DNA of 23,900 bases from Zoogloeaceae bacterium (GTDB lineage Bacteria; Pseudomonadota; Gammaproteobacteria; Burkholderiales; Rhodocyclaceae), in assembly GCA_031267345.1 (NCBI GenBank), contig JAIRZG010000195.1, positions 1 to 23,900 on the forward strand. Reading direction: 5' to 3'. The notes under the pieces are model-generated. The model was not told the DNA's origin and searched no databases. It saw only the letters and a list, made by a program, of their open reading frames with translations. Below, piece by piece: positions 1 to 7,669 of the stretch (positions within the stretch are counted from its first letter, which is position 1; each line of letters begins with the position of its first letter). Made by a program: the position numbers and the translations under genes.

Positions 1-1
1 C

Positions 2-1048
2 ATGGATATTACCGAACTGCTGGCTTTCAGCGTCAAGAACGACGCTTCGGACTTACACCTTTCTTCTGGCCTGCCGCCCATGATTCGGGTGAACGGCGAT
101 GTGCGAAAAATCAATCTGCCCGCCCTGGAGCACAAGGATGTGCATGGCATGGCCTATGACATCATGACGGATTCGCAGCGCAAGACCTATGAAGAAACGC
201 TGGAGTGCGACTTTTCCTTTGAAATTCCCAATCTGGCGCGTTTCCGCGTCAATACCTTCGTGCAGCACCGGGGCGCGGGCGCGGTGTTCCGCACCATTCC
301 CTCCAAGGTGCTGACGCTGGAACAATTGAATTGTCCGGAGATTTTCAAGGAGATTTCCGAATATCCTCGCGGCATTGTATTGGTCACTGGCCCCACGGGT
401 TCGGGCAAATCCACCACGCTCGCCGCCATGATCAATCACGTCAATGAAAATGAATTCGCGCACATTCTGACGGTGGAAGACCCCATCGAATTTGTGCATG
501 AATCCAAAAAATGCCTGATCAACCAGCGCGAAGTCGGCCCGCATACGCTGTCCTTCAACAACGCCCTGCGCTCCGCCCTGCGGGAAGACCCGGACGTGAT
601 TCTGGTGGGCGAAATGCGCGACCTGGAAACCATACGTCTGGCCATGACCGCCGCCGAAACCGGTCACCTGGTGTTCGCCACCCTGCACACCTCATCCGCC
701 GCCAAGACCATCGACCGGATCATCGACGTGTTCCCCGCCGCCGAAAAGGACATGATGCGCGCCATGCTGTCTGAATCCATGCGCGCCGTCATTTCACAAA
801 CGCTGTTGAAAACCAAGGATGGCAGTGGTCGGGTGGCGGCGCATGAAATCATGATCGGCACACCCGCCATCCGCAACCTGATTCGGGAAAACAAGGTGGC
901 GCAGATGTATTCCTCCATCCAGACCGGACAATCGCGCGGGATGCAGACGCTTGACCAGTGTCTGCTCGATCTCGTGCGCCGCAATGTGGTCTCCGCCAGC
1001 GAAGCGCGTAACCGCGCCGCCGACAAGGCCACTTTCCCGACCACGTAA
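2..1048 (+). CDS. pilT: Type IV pilus retraction ATPase PilT
   Basis: Hexameric secretion-type ATPase that depolymerises type IV pili at the inner-membrane base, driving twitching motility and DNA uptake. The protein has 348 residues, the usual PilT length, so it is complete even though its ATG is at base 2 and its ribosome binding site lies outside the window. Seen: Walker A GPTGSGKS at residues 130-137, Asp box VEDPIEF near 158-164, Walker B region DPDVILVGEMRD at 196-207, His box ETGHLVFATLHT at 219-230, and the C-terminal AIRNLIREN motif needed for retraction in studied PilT proteins. pilU follows 61 bases downstream on the same strand, the common PilT-PilU pairing. No pilin or other assembly gene is visible here. 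Identification is very secure; regulation cannot be judged because the upstream region is missing. Confidence 0.97.
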   Translation: MDITELLAFSVKNDASDLHLSSGLPPMIRVNGDVRKINLPALEHKDVHGMAYDIMTDSQRKTYEETLECDFSFEIPNLARFRVNTFVQHRGAGAVFRTIPSKVLTLEQLNCPEIFKEISEYPRGIVLVTGPTGSGKSTTLAAMINHVNENEFAHILTVEDPIEFVHESKKCLINQREVGPHTLSFNNALRSALREDPDVILVGEMRDLETIRLAMTAAETGHLVFATLHTSSAAKTIDRIIDVFPAAEKDMMRAMLSESMRAVISQTLLKTKDGSGRVAAHEIMIGTPAIRNLIRENKVAQMYSSIQTGQSRGMQTLDQCLLDLVRRNVVSASEARNRAADKATFPTT

Positions 1049-1109
1049 TAAAACAAACGGCAGCCCACGATAAAAACACGGGGGCGCAACCATGCGAGAG
1101 GAGTTTTGA

Positions 1110-2288
1110 ATGGAACGCGACCAGGCACTGAAATTCATGCACGATCTGCTGAATCTGATGAACAACAAAAAAGGCTCCGACCTGTTTATTACAGCGGGTT
1201 TTCCGCCCGCCATCAAGGTTGACGGGCGGGTGATGCCGGTTTCCAACCAGGTGCTCACGGCGCAACATACGGCGGAACTGGCGCGTTCCATCATGAATGA
1301 CCGGCAGGCGGCGGAGTTTGAAGCCACGCGGGAATGCAACTTCGCCATTTCCCCCAGCGGCATCGGTCGTTTCCGCGCCAACGCCTTTGTCCAGCAAGGG
1401 CGCATCGGGCTGGTCTGCCGCGCCATCAATATGGTCATTCCCACCTTTGACGAACTGGGCATCCCCCCCATTGTCAAGGATGTTGCCATGTCCAAGCGTG
1501 GGCTGGTCGTCTTTGTGGGCGGCACCGGCACTGGCAAAACCACCTCGCTGGCGGCGCTGGTTGGCTATCGCAACGAAAACAGCTACGGTCACATCGTCAC
1601 CATTGAAAACCCGATTGAATACGTGCACGAACACAGAAACTGCATCATCACCCAGCGGGAAGTAGGCGTGGATACGGATGACTGGGAACCTGCCCTGAAA
1701 AATACCCTGCGGCAGGCGCCGGACGTAATCCTGATGGGCGAAATCCGCGACCGGGCAACCATGGAATACGCCATCTCCTTTTCCGAAACCGGCCACCTCT
1801 GCCTGGCTACCCTGCACGCCAACAGCGCCAATCAGGCCATTGAGCGCATCATCAACTTCTTTCCCGAGGATCAGCATCAACAACAGTTGTTGATGAATCT
1901 CTCGCTCAACATGCGTGCCCTGATTTCCCAGCGTCTTTTGCCCAGAAAGGGCGGCAAAGGGCGTGTCGCCGCCTTTGAAATCCTGCTGAACTCGCCCCTC
2001 ATTTCCGACCTGATTTTTCAGGGCGACATCAAGGAAATCAAGGAAATCATGTCGAAATCGCGCGAACTGGGCATGCAAACCTTTGATCAGGCGTTGTTCG
2101 ACCTCTATGAAAACGGCCAGGTCAGCTACGAAGACGCATTGAGAAACGCGGACTCCGTGAATAACCTGCGTTTGCAAATCAAGCTGAACAGCAAGGAGGC
2201 CGCCGACCGCGACCTGACCGCCAGCGTCAATTACCTCTCCCTGACCGGCGCGGAAGAAGACGAACGACAAATGCAAAACTATCTTTGA
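1110..2288 (+). CDS. pilU: PilT-dependent accessory retraction ATPase PilU
   Basis: Second retraction-type ATPase, a PilT paralogue that in studied species assists PilT under load and does not replace it. It has 392 residues. Seen: Walker A GGTGTGKT at 137-144, IENPIEY Asp box near 165-171, Walker B region APDVILMGEIRD near 203-214, His box SETGHLCLATLH near 226-237. The C-terminal tail beyond residue about 345 is longer and more charged than in PilT, as is usual for PilU. The ATG at 1110 is supported by AGGAG at 1099-1103, six bases upstream. A run of seven C at 1463-1469 lies in frame within the coding sequence. The gene is the last of the pilT-pilU unit and is followed by a terminator. Confidence 0.95.
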   Translation: MERDQALKFMHDLLNLMNNKKGSDLFITAGFPPAIKVDGRVMPVSNQVLTAQHTAELARSIMNDRQAAEFEATRECNFAISPSGIGRFRANAFVQQGRIGLVCRAINMVIPTFDELGIPPIVKDVAMSKRGLVVFVGGTGTGKTTSLAALVGYRNENSYGHIVTIENPIEYVHEHRNCIITQREVGVDTDDWEPALKNTLRQAPDVILMGEIRDRATMEYAISFSETGHLCLATLHANSANQAIERIINFFPEDQHQQQLLMNLSLNMRALISQRLLPRKGGKGRVAAFEILLNSPLISDLIFQGDIKEIKEIMSKSRELGMQTFDQALFDLYENGQVSYEDALRNADSVNNLRLQIKLNSKEAADRDLTASVNYLSLTGAEEDERQMQNYL

Positions 2289-2293
2289 CTGAC

Positions 2294-2320
2294 AAAAAAC
2301 CCGGCAACGCCGGGTTTTTT
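2294..2320. terminator. Bidirectional intrinsic terminator between pilU and efp
   Basis: A 12-base-pair perfect inverted repeat (2294-2305 with 2309-2320) with a three-base AAC loop. The stem core is CCCGGC/GCCGGG, flanked by six A on the left and six T on the right. It therefore ends transcription of pilU rightwards and of efp leftwards; both stop codons lie within about 15 bases. Confidence 0.93.
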
Positions 2321-2332
2321 ACGGATATCCGA

Positions 2333-2890
2333 TCACTTCACGCGGTTGCGATACTCGTCAGCGCGGGTGTCGATTTCGATTTTGTCGCCGATTTCCACGA
2401 AGGCCGGAACCTGTAGTTCAAAACCGGTGGTAATTCTGGCGGGCTTCATGACTTTTCCGGAAGTGTCGCCCTTCACTGCGGGTTCGGTATAGGTCACTTC
2501 ACGCACCACACTGGTGGGCAATTCCACGGAAATGGCCTTGTCGTTATAGAACACTACTTCGCAGGGCATCCCGCCCTCCAGGTATTTCAGGGCGTCGGTC
2601 ATGTTCTCGGCTTCGATGTCGTACTGGTTGTACTCGGCGTCCATGAACACGTACATCGGGTCGGCGAAGTAGGAGTAAGTCACTTCCTTCCTGTCGAGCT
2701 GCACGACCTCAAACTTGTCGTCAGCGCGATAGACGGCTTCAGAAGCCGCGCCAGAAAGCAGATTCTTCAATTTCATTTTGACCACGGCGGCATTGCGGCC
2801 GGATTTGTTGTATTCGGTCTTTTGCACCACCAGCGGATCGTTGCCCACCATGATGACATTGCCGGAGCGGAGTTCCTGAGCGATTTTCAT
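2333..2890 (-). CDS. efp: Elongation factor P
   Basis: Translation factor that binds between the ribosomal P and E sites and relieves stalling at polyproline stretches. It has 185 residues, full length, with the KOW-like domain I first, then the two OB-fold domains; the C-terminal region ends in IEIDTRADEYRNRVK. The modified loop residue is arginine: KSGRN places Arg at position 32, the residue rhamnosylated by EarP in Pseudomonas, Neisseria and relatives, and not the Lys of the EpmA/B type. The earP gene lies 37 bases upstream on the same strand, so substrate and modifying enzyme are together. The stretch before the ATG has no clear Shine-Dalgarno sequence. The gene ends at the shared terminator with pilU. 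Confidence 0.97.
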   Translation of the reverse strand: MKIAQELRSGNVIMVGNDPLVVQKTEYNKSGRNAAVVKMKLKNLLSGAASEAVYRADDKFEVVQLDRKEVTYSYFADPMYVFMDAEYNQYDIEAENMTDALKYLEGGMPCEVVFYNDKAISVELPTSVVREVTYTEPAVKGDTSGKVMKPARITTGFELQVPAFVEIGDKIEIDTRADEYRNRVK

Positions 2891-2927
2891 GATAATTCAG
2901 CGCATTCGTTAAAAACAAAACGGCGGA

Positions 2928-4025
2928 TTATACCCGCGTCGCGCAAAATTTGACGAGCGCGGACGCAAGGTCGTCCTGCGCCGACAAATGTCCGCGCCAG
3001 CTTTTTCCGCGTCGCGCCAGTGGTTCAAGCTGCTGGCGTAATTCCGGCCAGAGGCGGGAAAGCGCCGCGCCGCCAGCGTTCCAGTCGCGCCAGAAGGCGG
3101 CAAGCGTCGTGCCCGTCCGCTCCGGCAGGTCGGCGGCATAGCGGTGCAGGAACGCCGCCAATTTGTGCGGATGCGCGCCGTTTTCCTGTGGATAAGGCTG
3201 CCAGACAAAGGGCTTCGCCGCCCATTGCGCGCGGATAAAAGAGTCTTCGCCGCGCACAAAATTCAGGTCGCAACGAGCAAGCAGTTCGTCATAACGGTTC
3301 TGCGGCAGAAAGGGAATGGGAACGACGCGGATTTGTCCCGCTGCGCCCAGTCGCCAGCCGTCTGGCGCTTCACCCAGTACGGCGCGCGTTGCTGCCAGCG
3401 GTTTGCCCGGCGGGAGCAGGCACAAGAGCGGGGCGCTATCCGCCGACCAGGCGGCGAACAGGGCGGCCAGCGGCGCGCTGTCATAGCAGAACAGGCTGAC
3501 GAGCAAACAGTCAGGGCTTGCCGTCAGTCGCCAGTCCGCCAGCAAGGCGTCGCGCCTGGGAAAGGCGGCCTGGCGGACAAACAAATCCCTTTCCCGCAAC
3601 AGGCCGCCGGTCTTTTTTGTAAAACCGGGAAAGAAAAAATGTTTGACCAGCGGCAGGCGCGGATGCGGCGAAGGGAGGCCGTGACAGCCTTCCACCCAGT
3701 CTTCGGCGCTCAGGTATTCCAGATTCAGCCAGCAGGGCGGATGCGGACGGGAGGCCATCGCCTGAAGATAATTTTCCGGCGGTTCGCAGCCGAAGGCTTC
3801 AATGACCACCTCTGCCGCAACGTTGAATCGCAAGGGATTTCGCCAGCGGCAGACCTGGACGGGAACCGCTGCAAAGTCGGGCGCAAGCAACGCGAGCGGC
3901 GCGGGGTCATCCAACCACAGACGCACGTCCAGCGCGTATTCCGCCGCCAGTTGCCGCGCCAGTCGCCAGCAGACGCCGACATCGCCGAAGTTGTCGATGA
4001 CCTTGCAGAAAATATCCCAGCGCAT
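2928..4025 (-). CDS. earP: EF-P arginine rhamnosyltransferase EarP
   Basis: GT-B type inverting glycosyltransferase that transfers rhamnose from dTDP-L-rhamnose to Arg32 of EF-P, activating it for polyproline synthesis. It has 365 residues, in the family range. Seen: N-terminal WDIFCKVIDNFGDVGVCWRLARQL with Asp11 and Asp15, matching the family's conserved pair of N-terminal aspartates; the NLEYLSAEDWVEGCHGLPS segment near 101-118; and the nucleotide-sugar binding RGEDSF at 258-263 followed by RAQWAAKPFVWQPYPQ. It begins three bases after the amidotransferase stop and precedes efp by 37 bases, so the three genes probably form one transcript. I see no disruption of the catalytic motifs. dTDP-rhamnose synthesis genes are not in the window. 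Confidence 0.95.
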   Translation of the reverse strand: MRWDIFCKVIDNFGDVGVCWRLARQLAAEYALDVRLWLDDPAPLALLAPDFAAVPVQVCRWRNPLRFNVAAEVVIEAFGCEPPENYLQAMASRPHPPCWLNLEYLSAEDWVEGCHGLPSPHPRLPLVKHFFFPGFTKKTGGLLRERDLFVRQAAFPRRDALLADWRLTASPDCLLVSLFCYDSAPLAALFAAWSADSAPLLCLLPPGKPLAATRAVLGEAPDGWRLGAAGQIRVVPIPFLPQNRYDELLARCDLNFVRGEDSFIRAQWAAKPFVWQPYPQENGAHPHKLAAFLHRYAADLPERTGTTLAAFWRDWNAGGAALSRLWPELRQQLEPLARRGKSWRGHLSAQDDLASALVKFCATRV

Positions 4026-4028
4026 GCG

Positions 4029-4745
4029 CTACGCGCCGCCTTTGAGACCTGCAATCCAGACGCCATAAATCTGGTCGGCGATCTGTCGCAGCAACGGGAG
4101 CTTTTCCACTTGTTCCATCTGGATGCGTTCCGGCGTCTGTACGCTGGGCGGCGGCGGGATGGCGACTTCTTCCCGCCAGTGTTCGCACCAGACGGCGATC
4201 ATTTCCGGCAACATCTCGACATGGCATTGCAGGGCAAGGTGCGGCCCCAGCGCGGCGATCTGGTGGGCGCAATCGGCGTTTTCGGCGATGAGCGTCGCGC
4301 CTTGCGGCAGACTGAAGGTCTCGCCGTGCCATTGAAACACGTCCAGCGTTTTGCCCGCATATTCGCCCAGCCAGTGTCGGGCAACAGCGTCTGCGCCGCC
4401 ATTTATGACGCTCCAGCCGATTTCCGGCACGGGATTCTTGCTGACCGCACCGCCCAGCGCCTTGCTGATGAGTTGCCCGCCCAGACAATGCCCCAGCACG
4501 GGAATATCCTGCGAAACCGCGTCCCGAATCAGGGCGCAGACGGGCGCGATCCACGACAGGTTTTCATTGACGCTCATCGGCCCGCCCATGAAGCACAGGC
4601 CGGAATACGCGTCGGCGTTTTCCGGCACGTCCGCGCCTGCATCCAGCGGAATCAAAACCCACGGAATGCGGCGGGATTCCAGAAATATGGCAAAATAGCC
4701 GGGGCCTTCAGTGGGAGAGTGGCGAAAAATGGCGACAGGATTCAT
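4029..4745 (-). CDS. Class I glutamine amidotransferase-like protein
   Basis: A stand-alone class I (triad) glutamine amidotransferase of 238 residues, similar to GMP-synthase-like glutaminase proteins. Seen: the nucleophile elbow GHCLGG with Cys87 and the His-Glu pair in LQCHVE (His175, Glu177), completing the Cys-His-Glu triad; also MGGPMSVN near 53-60 and WHGETF near 139-144. The family hydrolyses glutamine or related gamma-glutamyl compounds, but the acceptor or true substrate is not evident from sequence. The ATG at 4745 is well supported by AAGGAG six bases upstream. It leads the - strand unit with earP and efp, which may only reflect cotranscription. Its start codon overlaps the start region of the divergent aspartic protease gene. 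Confidence 0.85.
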   Translation of the reverse strand: MNPVAIFRHSPTEGPGYFAIFLESRRIPWVLIPLDAGADVPENADAYSGLCFMGGPMSVNENLSWIAPVCALIRDAVSQDIPVLGHCLGGQLISKALGGAVSKNPVPEIGWSVINGGADAVARHWLGEYAGKTLDVFQWHGETFSLPQGATLIAENADCAHQIAALGPHLALQCHVEMLPEMIAVWCEHWREEVAIPPPPSVQTPERIQMEQVEKLPLLRQIADQIYGVWIAGLKGGA

Positions 4746-5412
4746 GAAAAGCTCCTTGCAAAACGGGCCGGGACGTTATTGTAGAGCCTTGGCCCTGTGT
4801 CTTGGCATCGGCGTTCTGGCGCTCCCGACATGGGCGACCAATGTGGGACTGGCGGGCATCATCGGCAGCAAGGCCATGTTGATGATCAATGGCGACGCGC
4901 CCCGCGCCCTGTCCGTCGGACAGGAATATCAGGGCGTCAAACTCATTGCCATACAGGGCGAGAGCGTACAGGTGGAAGTCGATGGCAAGCGGCGCGCGCT
5001 CAAGGTCGGACAAAACGCGGTCGGCGCGGAGTCTTCCGGCGCGAACGCCCGCGCCGTGCTGATTGCCGATGGACAAGGGCATTTTCAGGCCAACGGCAGC
5101 ATCAACGGGCAGTCTGCGCGTTTTCTGGTGGATACGGGCGCAAGCCTGGTCTCCATCGGCGCGTCCGACGCGCAACGATTGGGACTGGATCTGGAACACG
5201 CGGAACGCGGCGTTTCCAATACGGCCAACGGCGCCGTGATCAGCTATCGCTTGCGCCTGAACAGCGTCAAGGTGGGCGACATTACCCTGAGCAATGTGGA
5301 GGCCTCGGTGATGCCGCAAAACATGCCCTATGTGCTGCTGGGCATGAGCTTTCTGAACCGCACGAGAATGGAACGCAACGGCGACACCATGACGCTGACG
5401 CAAAATTACTGA
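4729..5412 (+). CDS. Exported retroviral-type (clan AA) aspartic protease
   Basis: Single-domain retropepsin-like protease, 227 residues with this start, resembling the bacterial TIGR02281-type family. Seen: an N-terminal signal-like segment (RALALCLGIGVLALPTWA) and the catalytic DTGAS motif at about residues 135-139 within RFLVDTGASLVSIG. The flap-side region ANGAVISYR and the second hydrophobic turn YVLLGMSFL precede a short tail. Such proteases work as homodimers, each subunit giving one Asp; the substrate here is unknown and an envelope location is inferred from the signal. Start choice: ATG 4729 has GGAGAG nine bases upstream; GTG 4711 and ATG 4744 are alternatives, the latter with AGGA only three bases away. 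The stop overlaps the Nudix start as TGATG, indicating translational coupling. Confidence 0.85.
   Translation: MATGFMKSSLQNGPGRYCRALALCLGIGVLALPTWATNVGLAGIIGSKAMLMINGDAPRALSVGQEYQGVKLIAIQGESVQVEVDGKRRALKVGQNAVGAESSGANARAVLIADGQGHFQANGSINGQSARFLVDTGASLVSIGASDAQRLGLDLEHAERGVSNTANGAVISYRLRLNSVKVGDITLSNVEASVMPQNMPYVLLGMSFLNRTRMERNGDTMTLTQNY
4778..4783 (-). promoter_or_regulatory. Candidate -10 element for the amidotransferase-earP-efp unit
   Basis: On the - strand the hexamer TACAAT (five of six matches to TATAAT) lies 32 bases upstream of the amidotransferase ATG, inside the 5' coding part of the divergent protease gene. No convincing -35 hexamer is seen at the right distance, so this is a weak call. 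Confidence 0.3.
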
Positions 5413-6032
5413 TGTCGATGTCCGTTGATCTGGCGCGTGTAAAGGCCTGCCTCGCGCCGGAACCCGTGGCGGCAACCGATGAAGACGATTTTACGGACAA
5501 GGTCGCTGGCGTGGCGGAAGCCGCGCTGATTCCCGCCGCCGTGCTTTTCCCGCTTGTATCGCGCGGGGAGGGTTTGCAGGTGTTGCTCACCCGCCGTACC
5601 GAGCATCTGCGCGACCATCCCGGACAAATCAGCTTTCCCGGCGGACGCATGGAAGAAAGCGACGCCAGTCCCGTACATACGGCGTTACGCGAGGCCGAAG
5701 AAGAAATCGGTCTGGTGCCGAACCTGCCGCAGATACTGGGTTATCTGCCGACCTACCGCACCGCCACCGGATTTTTGATCCATCCCGTCGTCGCCCTGCT
5801 GTTGGCGCCCTTTACGCTGGCGCCGGATGCCTTTGAGGTGGCGGAAATCTTTGAAGTCCCGCTCGCCTGCCTGTTCGACCCGACCCGCCAGCGGCGCGAA
5901 TCCCTTTTTTACAAGGGAAAAGAACACGCCTACCACGTCATCGACTGCGAAAGCCAGGGCCAGCCCCGCCGCATCTGGGGCGCGACGGCAGGCATGATTC
6001 TGGCGCTTGCCAGAAGGTTCAGAGGACAATAA
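5412..6032 (+). CDS. CoA-pyrophosphatase-type Nudix hydrolase
   Basis: Nudix enzyme of the NUDT7/NudL group, which cleaves coenzyme A and its derivatives to 3'-phospho-ADP and (acyl)phosphopantetheine. It has 206 residues. Seen: the CoA-specific motif LLTRRTEHLRDHPGQISFPGG at 58-78, immediately followed by the Nudix box (78-101) containing REAEEEIGL. The box has Asp where the general Nudix pattern has its first Glu, as is common in this group. The ATG overlaps the protease stop by one base (TGATG), and no separate ribosome binding site is seen, so it is probably translated by coupling; an ATG six bases later is an alternative. Pairing with an aspartic protease has no obvious functional meaning to me. 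Substrate assignment is by motif only. Confidence 0.9.
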   Translation: MSMSVDLARVKACLAPEPVAATDEDDFTDKVAGVAEAALIPAAVLFPLVSRGEGLQVLLTRRTEHLRDHPGQISFPGGRMEESDASPVHTALREAEEEIGLVPNLPQILGYLPTYRTATGFLIHPVVALLLAPFTLAPDAFEVAEIFEVPLACLFDPTRQRRESLFYKGKEHAYHVIDCESQGQPRRIWGATAGMILALARRFRGQ

Positions 6033-6048
6033 CCGCGCCGTCGCGCGG
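6033..6048 (+). other. GC-only stem-loop directly after the Nudix stop codon
   Basis: A 6-base-pair perfect stem CCGCGC/GCGCGG with a CGTC loop starts at the base after the TAA. It is followed by an A-rich stretch and no U-run, so it is not a canonical intrinsic terminator for the + strand; it may stall RNA polymerase or protect the mRNA end. The rest of the 157-base gap to 6189 holds a 14-base perfect palindrome at 6173-6186 and no credible gene. Confidence 0.3.
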
Positions 6049-6189
6049 AAAGGAAAATCGCGCGGCAGACAAGGGTTCGCTCCCACCTTATCAACGCGCT
6101 CAACGGACGGGGTTTCAGCCGAAGTTGGTTTTACGACGCAACCTGCGCGCGCCGCAAGCCGCCGGAGTTTGTCGCCTTGCAAGGCGTGT

Positions 6190-6918
6190 TCAGTCCAGTT
6201 GCGGAAGCTGGCGCGTCAGGTTGCGGATTGTAAATCGCGCGGCGCGCCAGTCGGGATAGAGTTGTTCGACGATCGCCCAGAACTGTGGGCTGTGGTTCAT
6301 TGCCTTCAGGTGGGCGATCTCGTGCGCCACCACATAGTCAATCAGCGCCGGATCAAACTGCATCAGCCGCCAGGAGAGGCGGATTTCGCCTTGGGCGTTG
6401 CAGCTTCCCCATCGGCTTCTGGCGGAAGACAAAATGAGCGGCGGCGTGGGAACGCCCAGACATCCGGCGTAATGGGCAAGACGCGGGAGGAACCAAGGCC
6501 GCGCCCGCGCCTTGCAAAAACGGATAAAGGCGGCGGCAAGGTCGGGTTCATCCGCGCGGGCGACCAGTTCCAGTTGACCGTCGCGGCATTGGTGAACGCG
6601 ACCAGCAGCGCGGCGCAGAAGGCGCGGTTGCCCCAGCCAGAGGCATTCACTGCCCACGTCCAGCGTCAGCGCGGAATGGACGCGCCAGCGCGCGAGTTTC
6701 TCCCGCACCCAATCGCCCTGCTGACGCAACAGGCTTTCGATGCGGGCAAGGCTGGCGGCAAGCGGCGCGCCCACGCGCAAACCCCGTTGATTGATGGAAA
6801 GCCCGATACTGCGGCGGACGCTGCGGACAAGGCAATAGTCCACGATCTCGCCCTGAAGCTCGATCTGGCGTTGTTCCGCCGACGCGCGGCGCGCGGGGCG
6901 TTTAAAGGGAATCGTCAT
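6190..6918 (-). CDS. YgjP-like M48/DUF45 zinc metallopeptidase
   Basis: Soluble zinc metallopeptidase of the YgjP/SprT-like DUF45 group, 242 residues. Seen: HEIAH at 199-203 with the third ligand-type His at 209 (HEIAHLKAMNHSPQFW), and the family motif SRWGSC at 168-173. An N-terminal half rich in Arg and Leu precedes the catalytic region. The physiological substrate is not known. The ATG at 6918 was chosen over an in-frame upstream start because the homology-like part begins there and it overlaps the plsC stop by 17 bases, in keeping with the compact - strand run. It is the last gene of the glyQ-glyS-gmhB-plsC unit and no clear terminator follows. Confidence 0.88.
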   Translation of the reverse strand: MTIPFKRPARRASAEQRQIELQGEIVDYCLVRSVRRSIGLSINQRGLRVGAPLAASLARIESLLRQQGDWVREKLARWRVHSALTLDVGSECLWLGQPRLLRRAAGRVHQCRDGQLELVARADEPDLAAAFIRFCKARARPWFLPRLAHYAGCLGVPTPPLILSSARSRWGSCNAQGEIRLSWRLMQFDPALIDYVVAHEIAHLKAMNHSPQFWAIVEQLYPDWRAARFTIRNLTRQLPQLD

Positions 6919-7669
6919 GCTCCGGCGGCGCAGGAGGCAGCGGCGCGACGGCAGGATAGCGGTGCGGGGCAATGCGGCGCATCTCGGCCTCAATCCAGCT
7001 TTCCACGGCGGCGTTGAGTTGCGTGTCCTTCAAGCCCTGCGTGGCGATGGCGGGGCCGATGCTGACGGTGATGACGCCGGGACGAATGCGAAAGGCTTTT
7101 TTGCGCCAGACATCGCCCGCATTGTGCGCCACGGGCAATACGGGCGAACCGGTCTTGAGCGCGAGGTAGGCTGCGCCGGATTTGTAGCGCACCTGTTCGC
7201 CCGGCGGCACACGTGTGCCTTCCGGAAAAACGATTACCCAGATGCCGGAGTCCAGCCGGTTCCTGCCCTGTTCGAGCATTTGTTGCAGCGCCTTGCGGCC
7301 AGCGTTGCGATCAATGGCGATCATGCGGAGCGACGCCAGCCCCCAGCCGAAAAAGGGCACTTTCAGCAGTTCTTTTTTGAGCACGAACACGGCGGGCGCG
7401 AAAATGGATTGCAGCCCCACGGTTTCCCAGGCGGATTCGTGTTTGGAAAGCACCAGCACGGGTTTTTCGGGGATGTTCTCGCGTCCTTCCACCCGCATTT
7501 CCACGCCCACCACACGCCGCGCCAGCCACATGAAGGCCGTCCACCAGAGCTTGACCGTAAAAAAGCGGGTGGATAAAGGGAACAGGATAAACAGGGCAAG
7601 CAGAATGCCAACAGGAATGGTCATCAGGCTAACCAGCAGCCAGAACGCCAGGGAACGCAGAAAAATCAC
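6902..7669 (-). CDS. plsC: 1-acyl-sn-glycerol-3-phosphate acyltransferase (PlsC family)
   Basis: Membrane-associated acyltransferase that adds the second acyl chain to lysophosphatidic acid in phospholipid synthesis. It has 255 residues. Seen: an N-terminal hydrophobic segment (about 7-32), the catalytic motif KHESAWE at 76-82 (HX4E variant of HX4D, common in betaproteobacterial members as I recall them), AIDRNAG near 118-124, and FPEGTR at 148-153. The start is GTG at 7669: GGGAGG lies six bases upstream and the GTGA overlaps the gmhB stop by four bases, a classic coupling. A longer open frame upstream lies over gmhB and is not real. The exact acyl substrate cannot be fixed; another lysophospholipid acyltransferase role is possible. 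Confidence 0.9.
   Translation of the reverse strand: MIFLRSLAFWLLVSLMTIPVGILLALFILFPLSTRFFTVKLWWTAFMWLARRVVGVEMRVEGRENIPEKPVLVLSKHESAWETVGLQSIFAPAVFVLKKELLKVPFFGWGLASLRMIAIDRNAGRKALQQMLEQGRNRLDSGIWVIVFPEGTRVPPGEQVRYKSGAAYLALKTGSPVLPVAHNAGDVWRKKAFRIRPGVITVSIGPAIATQGLKDTQLNAAVESWIEAEMRRIAPHRYPAVAPLPPAPPEHDDSL

Noticed and set aside
1463..1469. Seven-C run in pilU as a phase-variation tract
   Set aside because: Short, fully in frame within conserved coding sequence (GIPPIV), and the gene is intact around it.
849..2276. 475-codon open frame antisense to pilU
   Set aside because: Mirrors pilT end and pilU; composition and lack of motifs mark it as a shadow.
3144..4784. 546-codon open frame on the + strand across earP and the amidotransferase
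   Set aside because: Shadow of two genes with intact catalytic motifs on the other strand; no motif of its own.
4797..5411. Upstream extension of the Nudix reading frame to 4797
   Set aside because: Lies wholly over the aspartic protease in another frame; Nudix-family similarity starts only after the ATG at 5412.
6173..6186. 14-base palindrome between the Nudix and metallopeptidase genes as a terminator
   Set aside because: No T-run follows on either strand, so it lacks the form of an intrinsic terminator.
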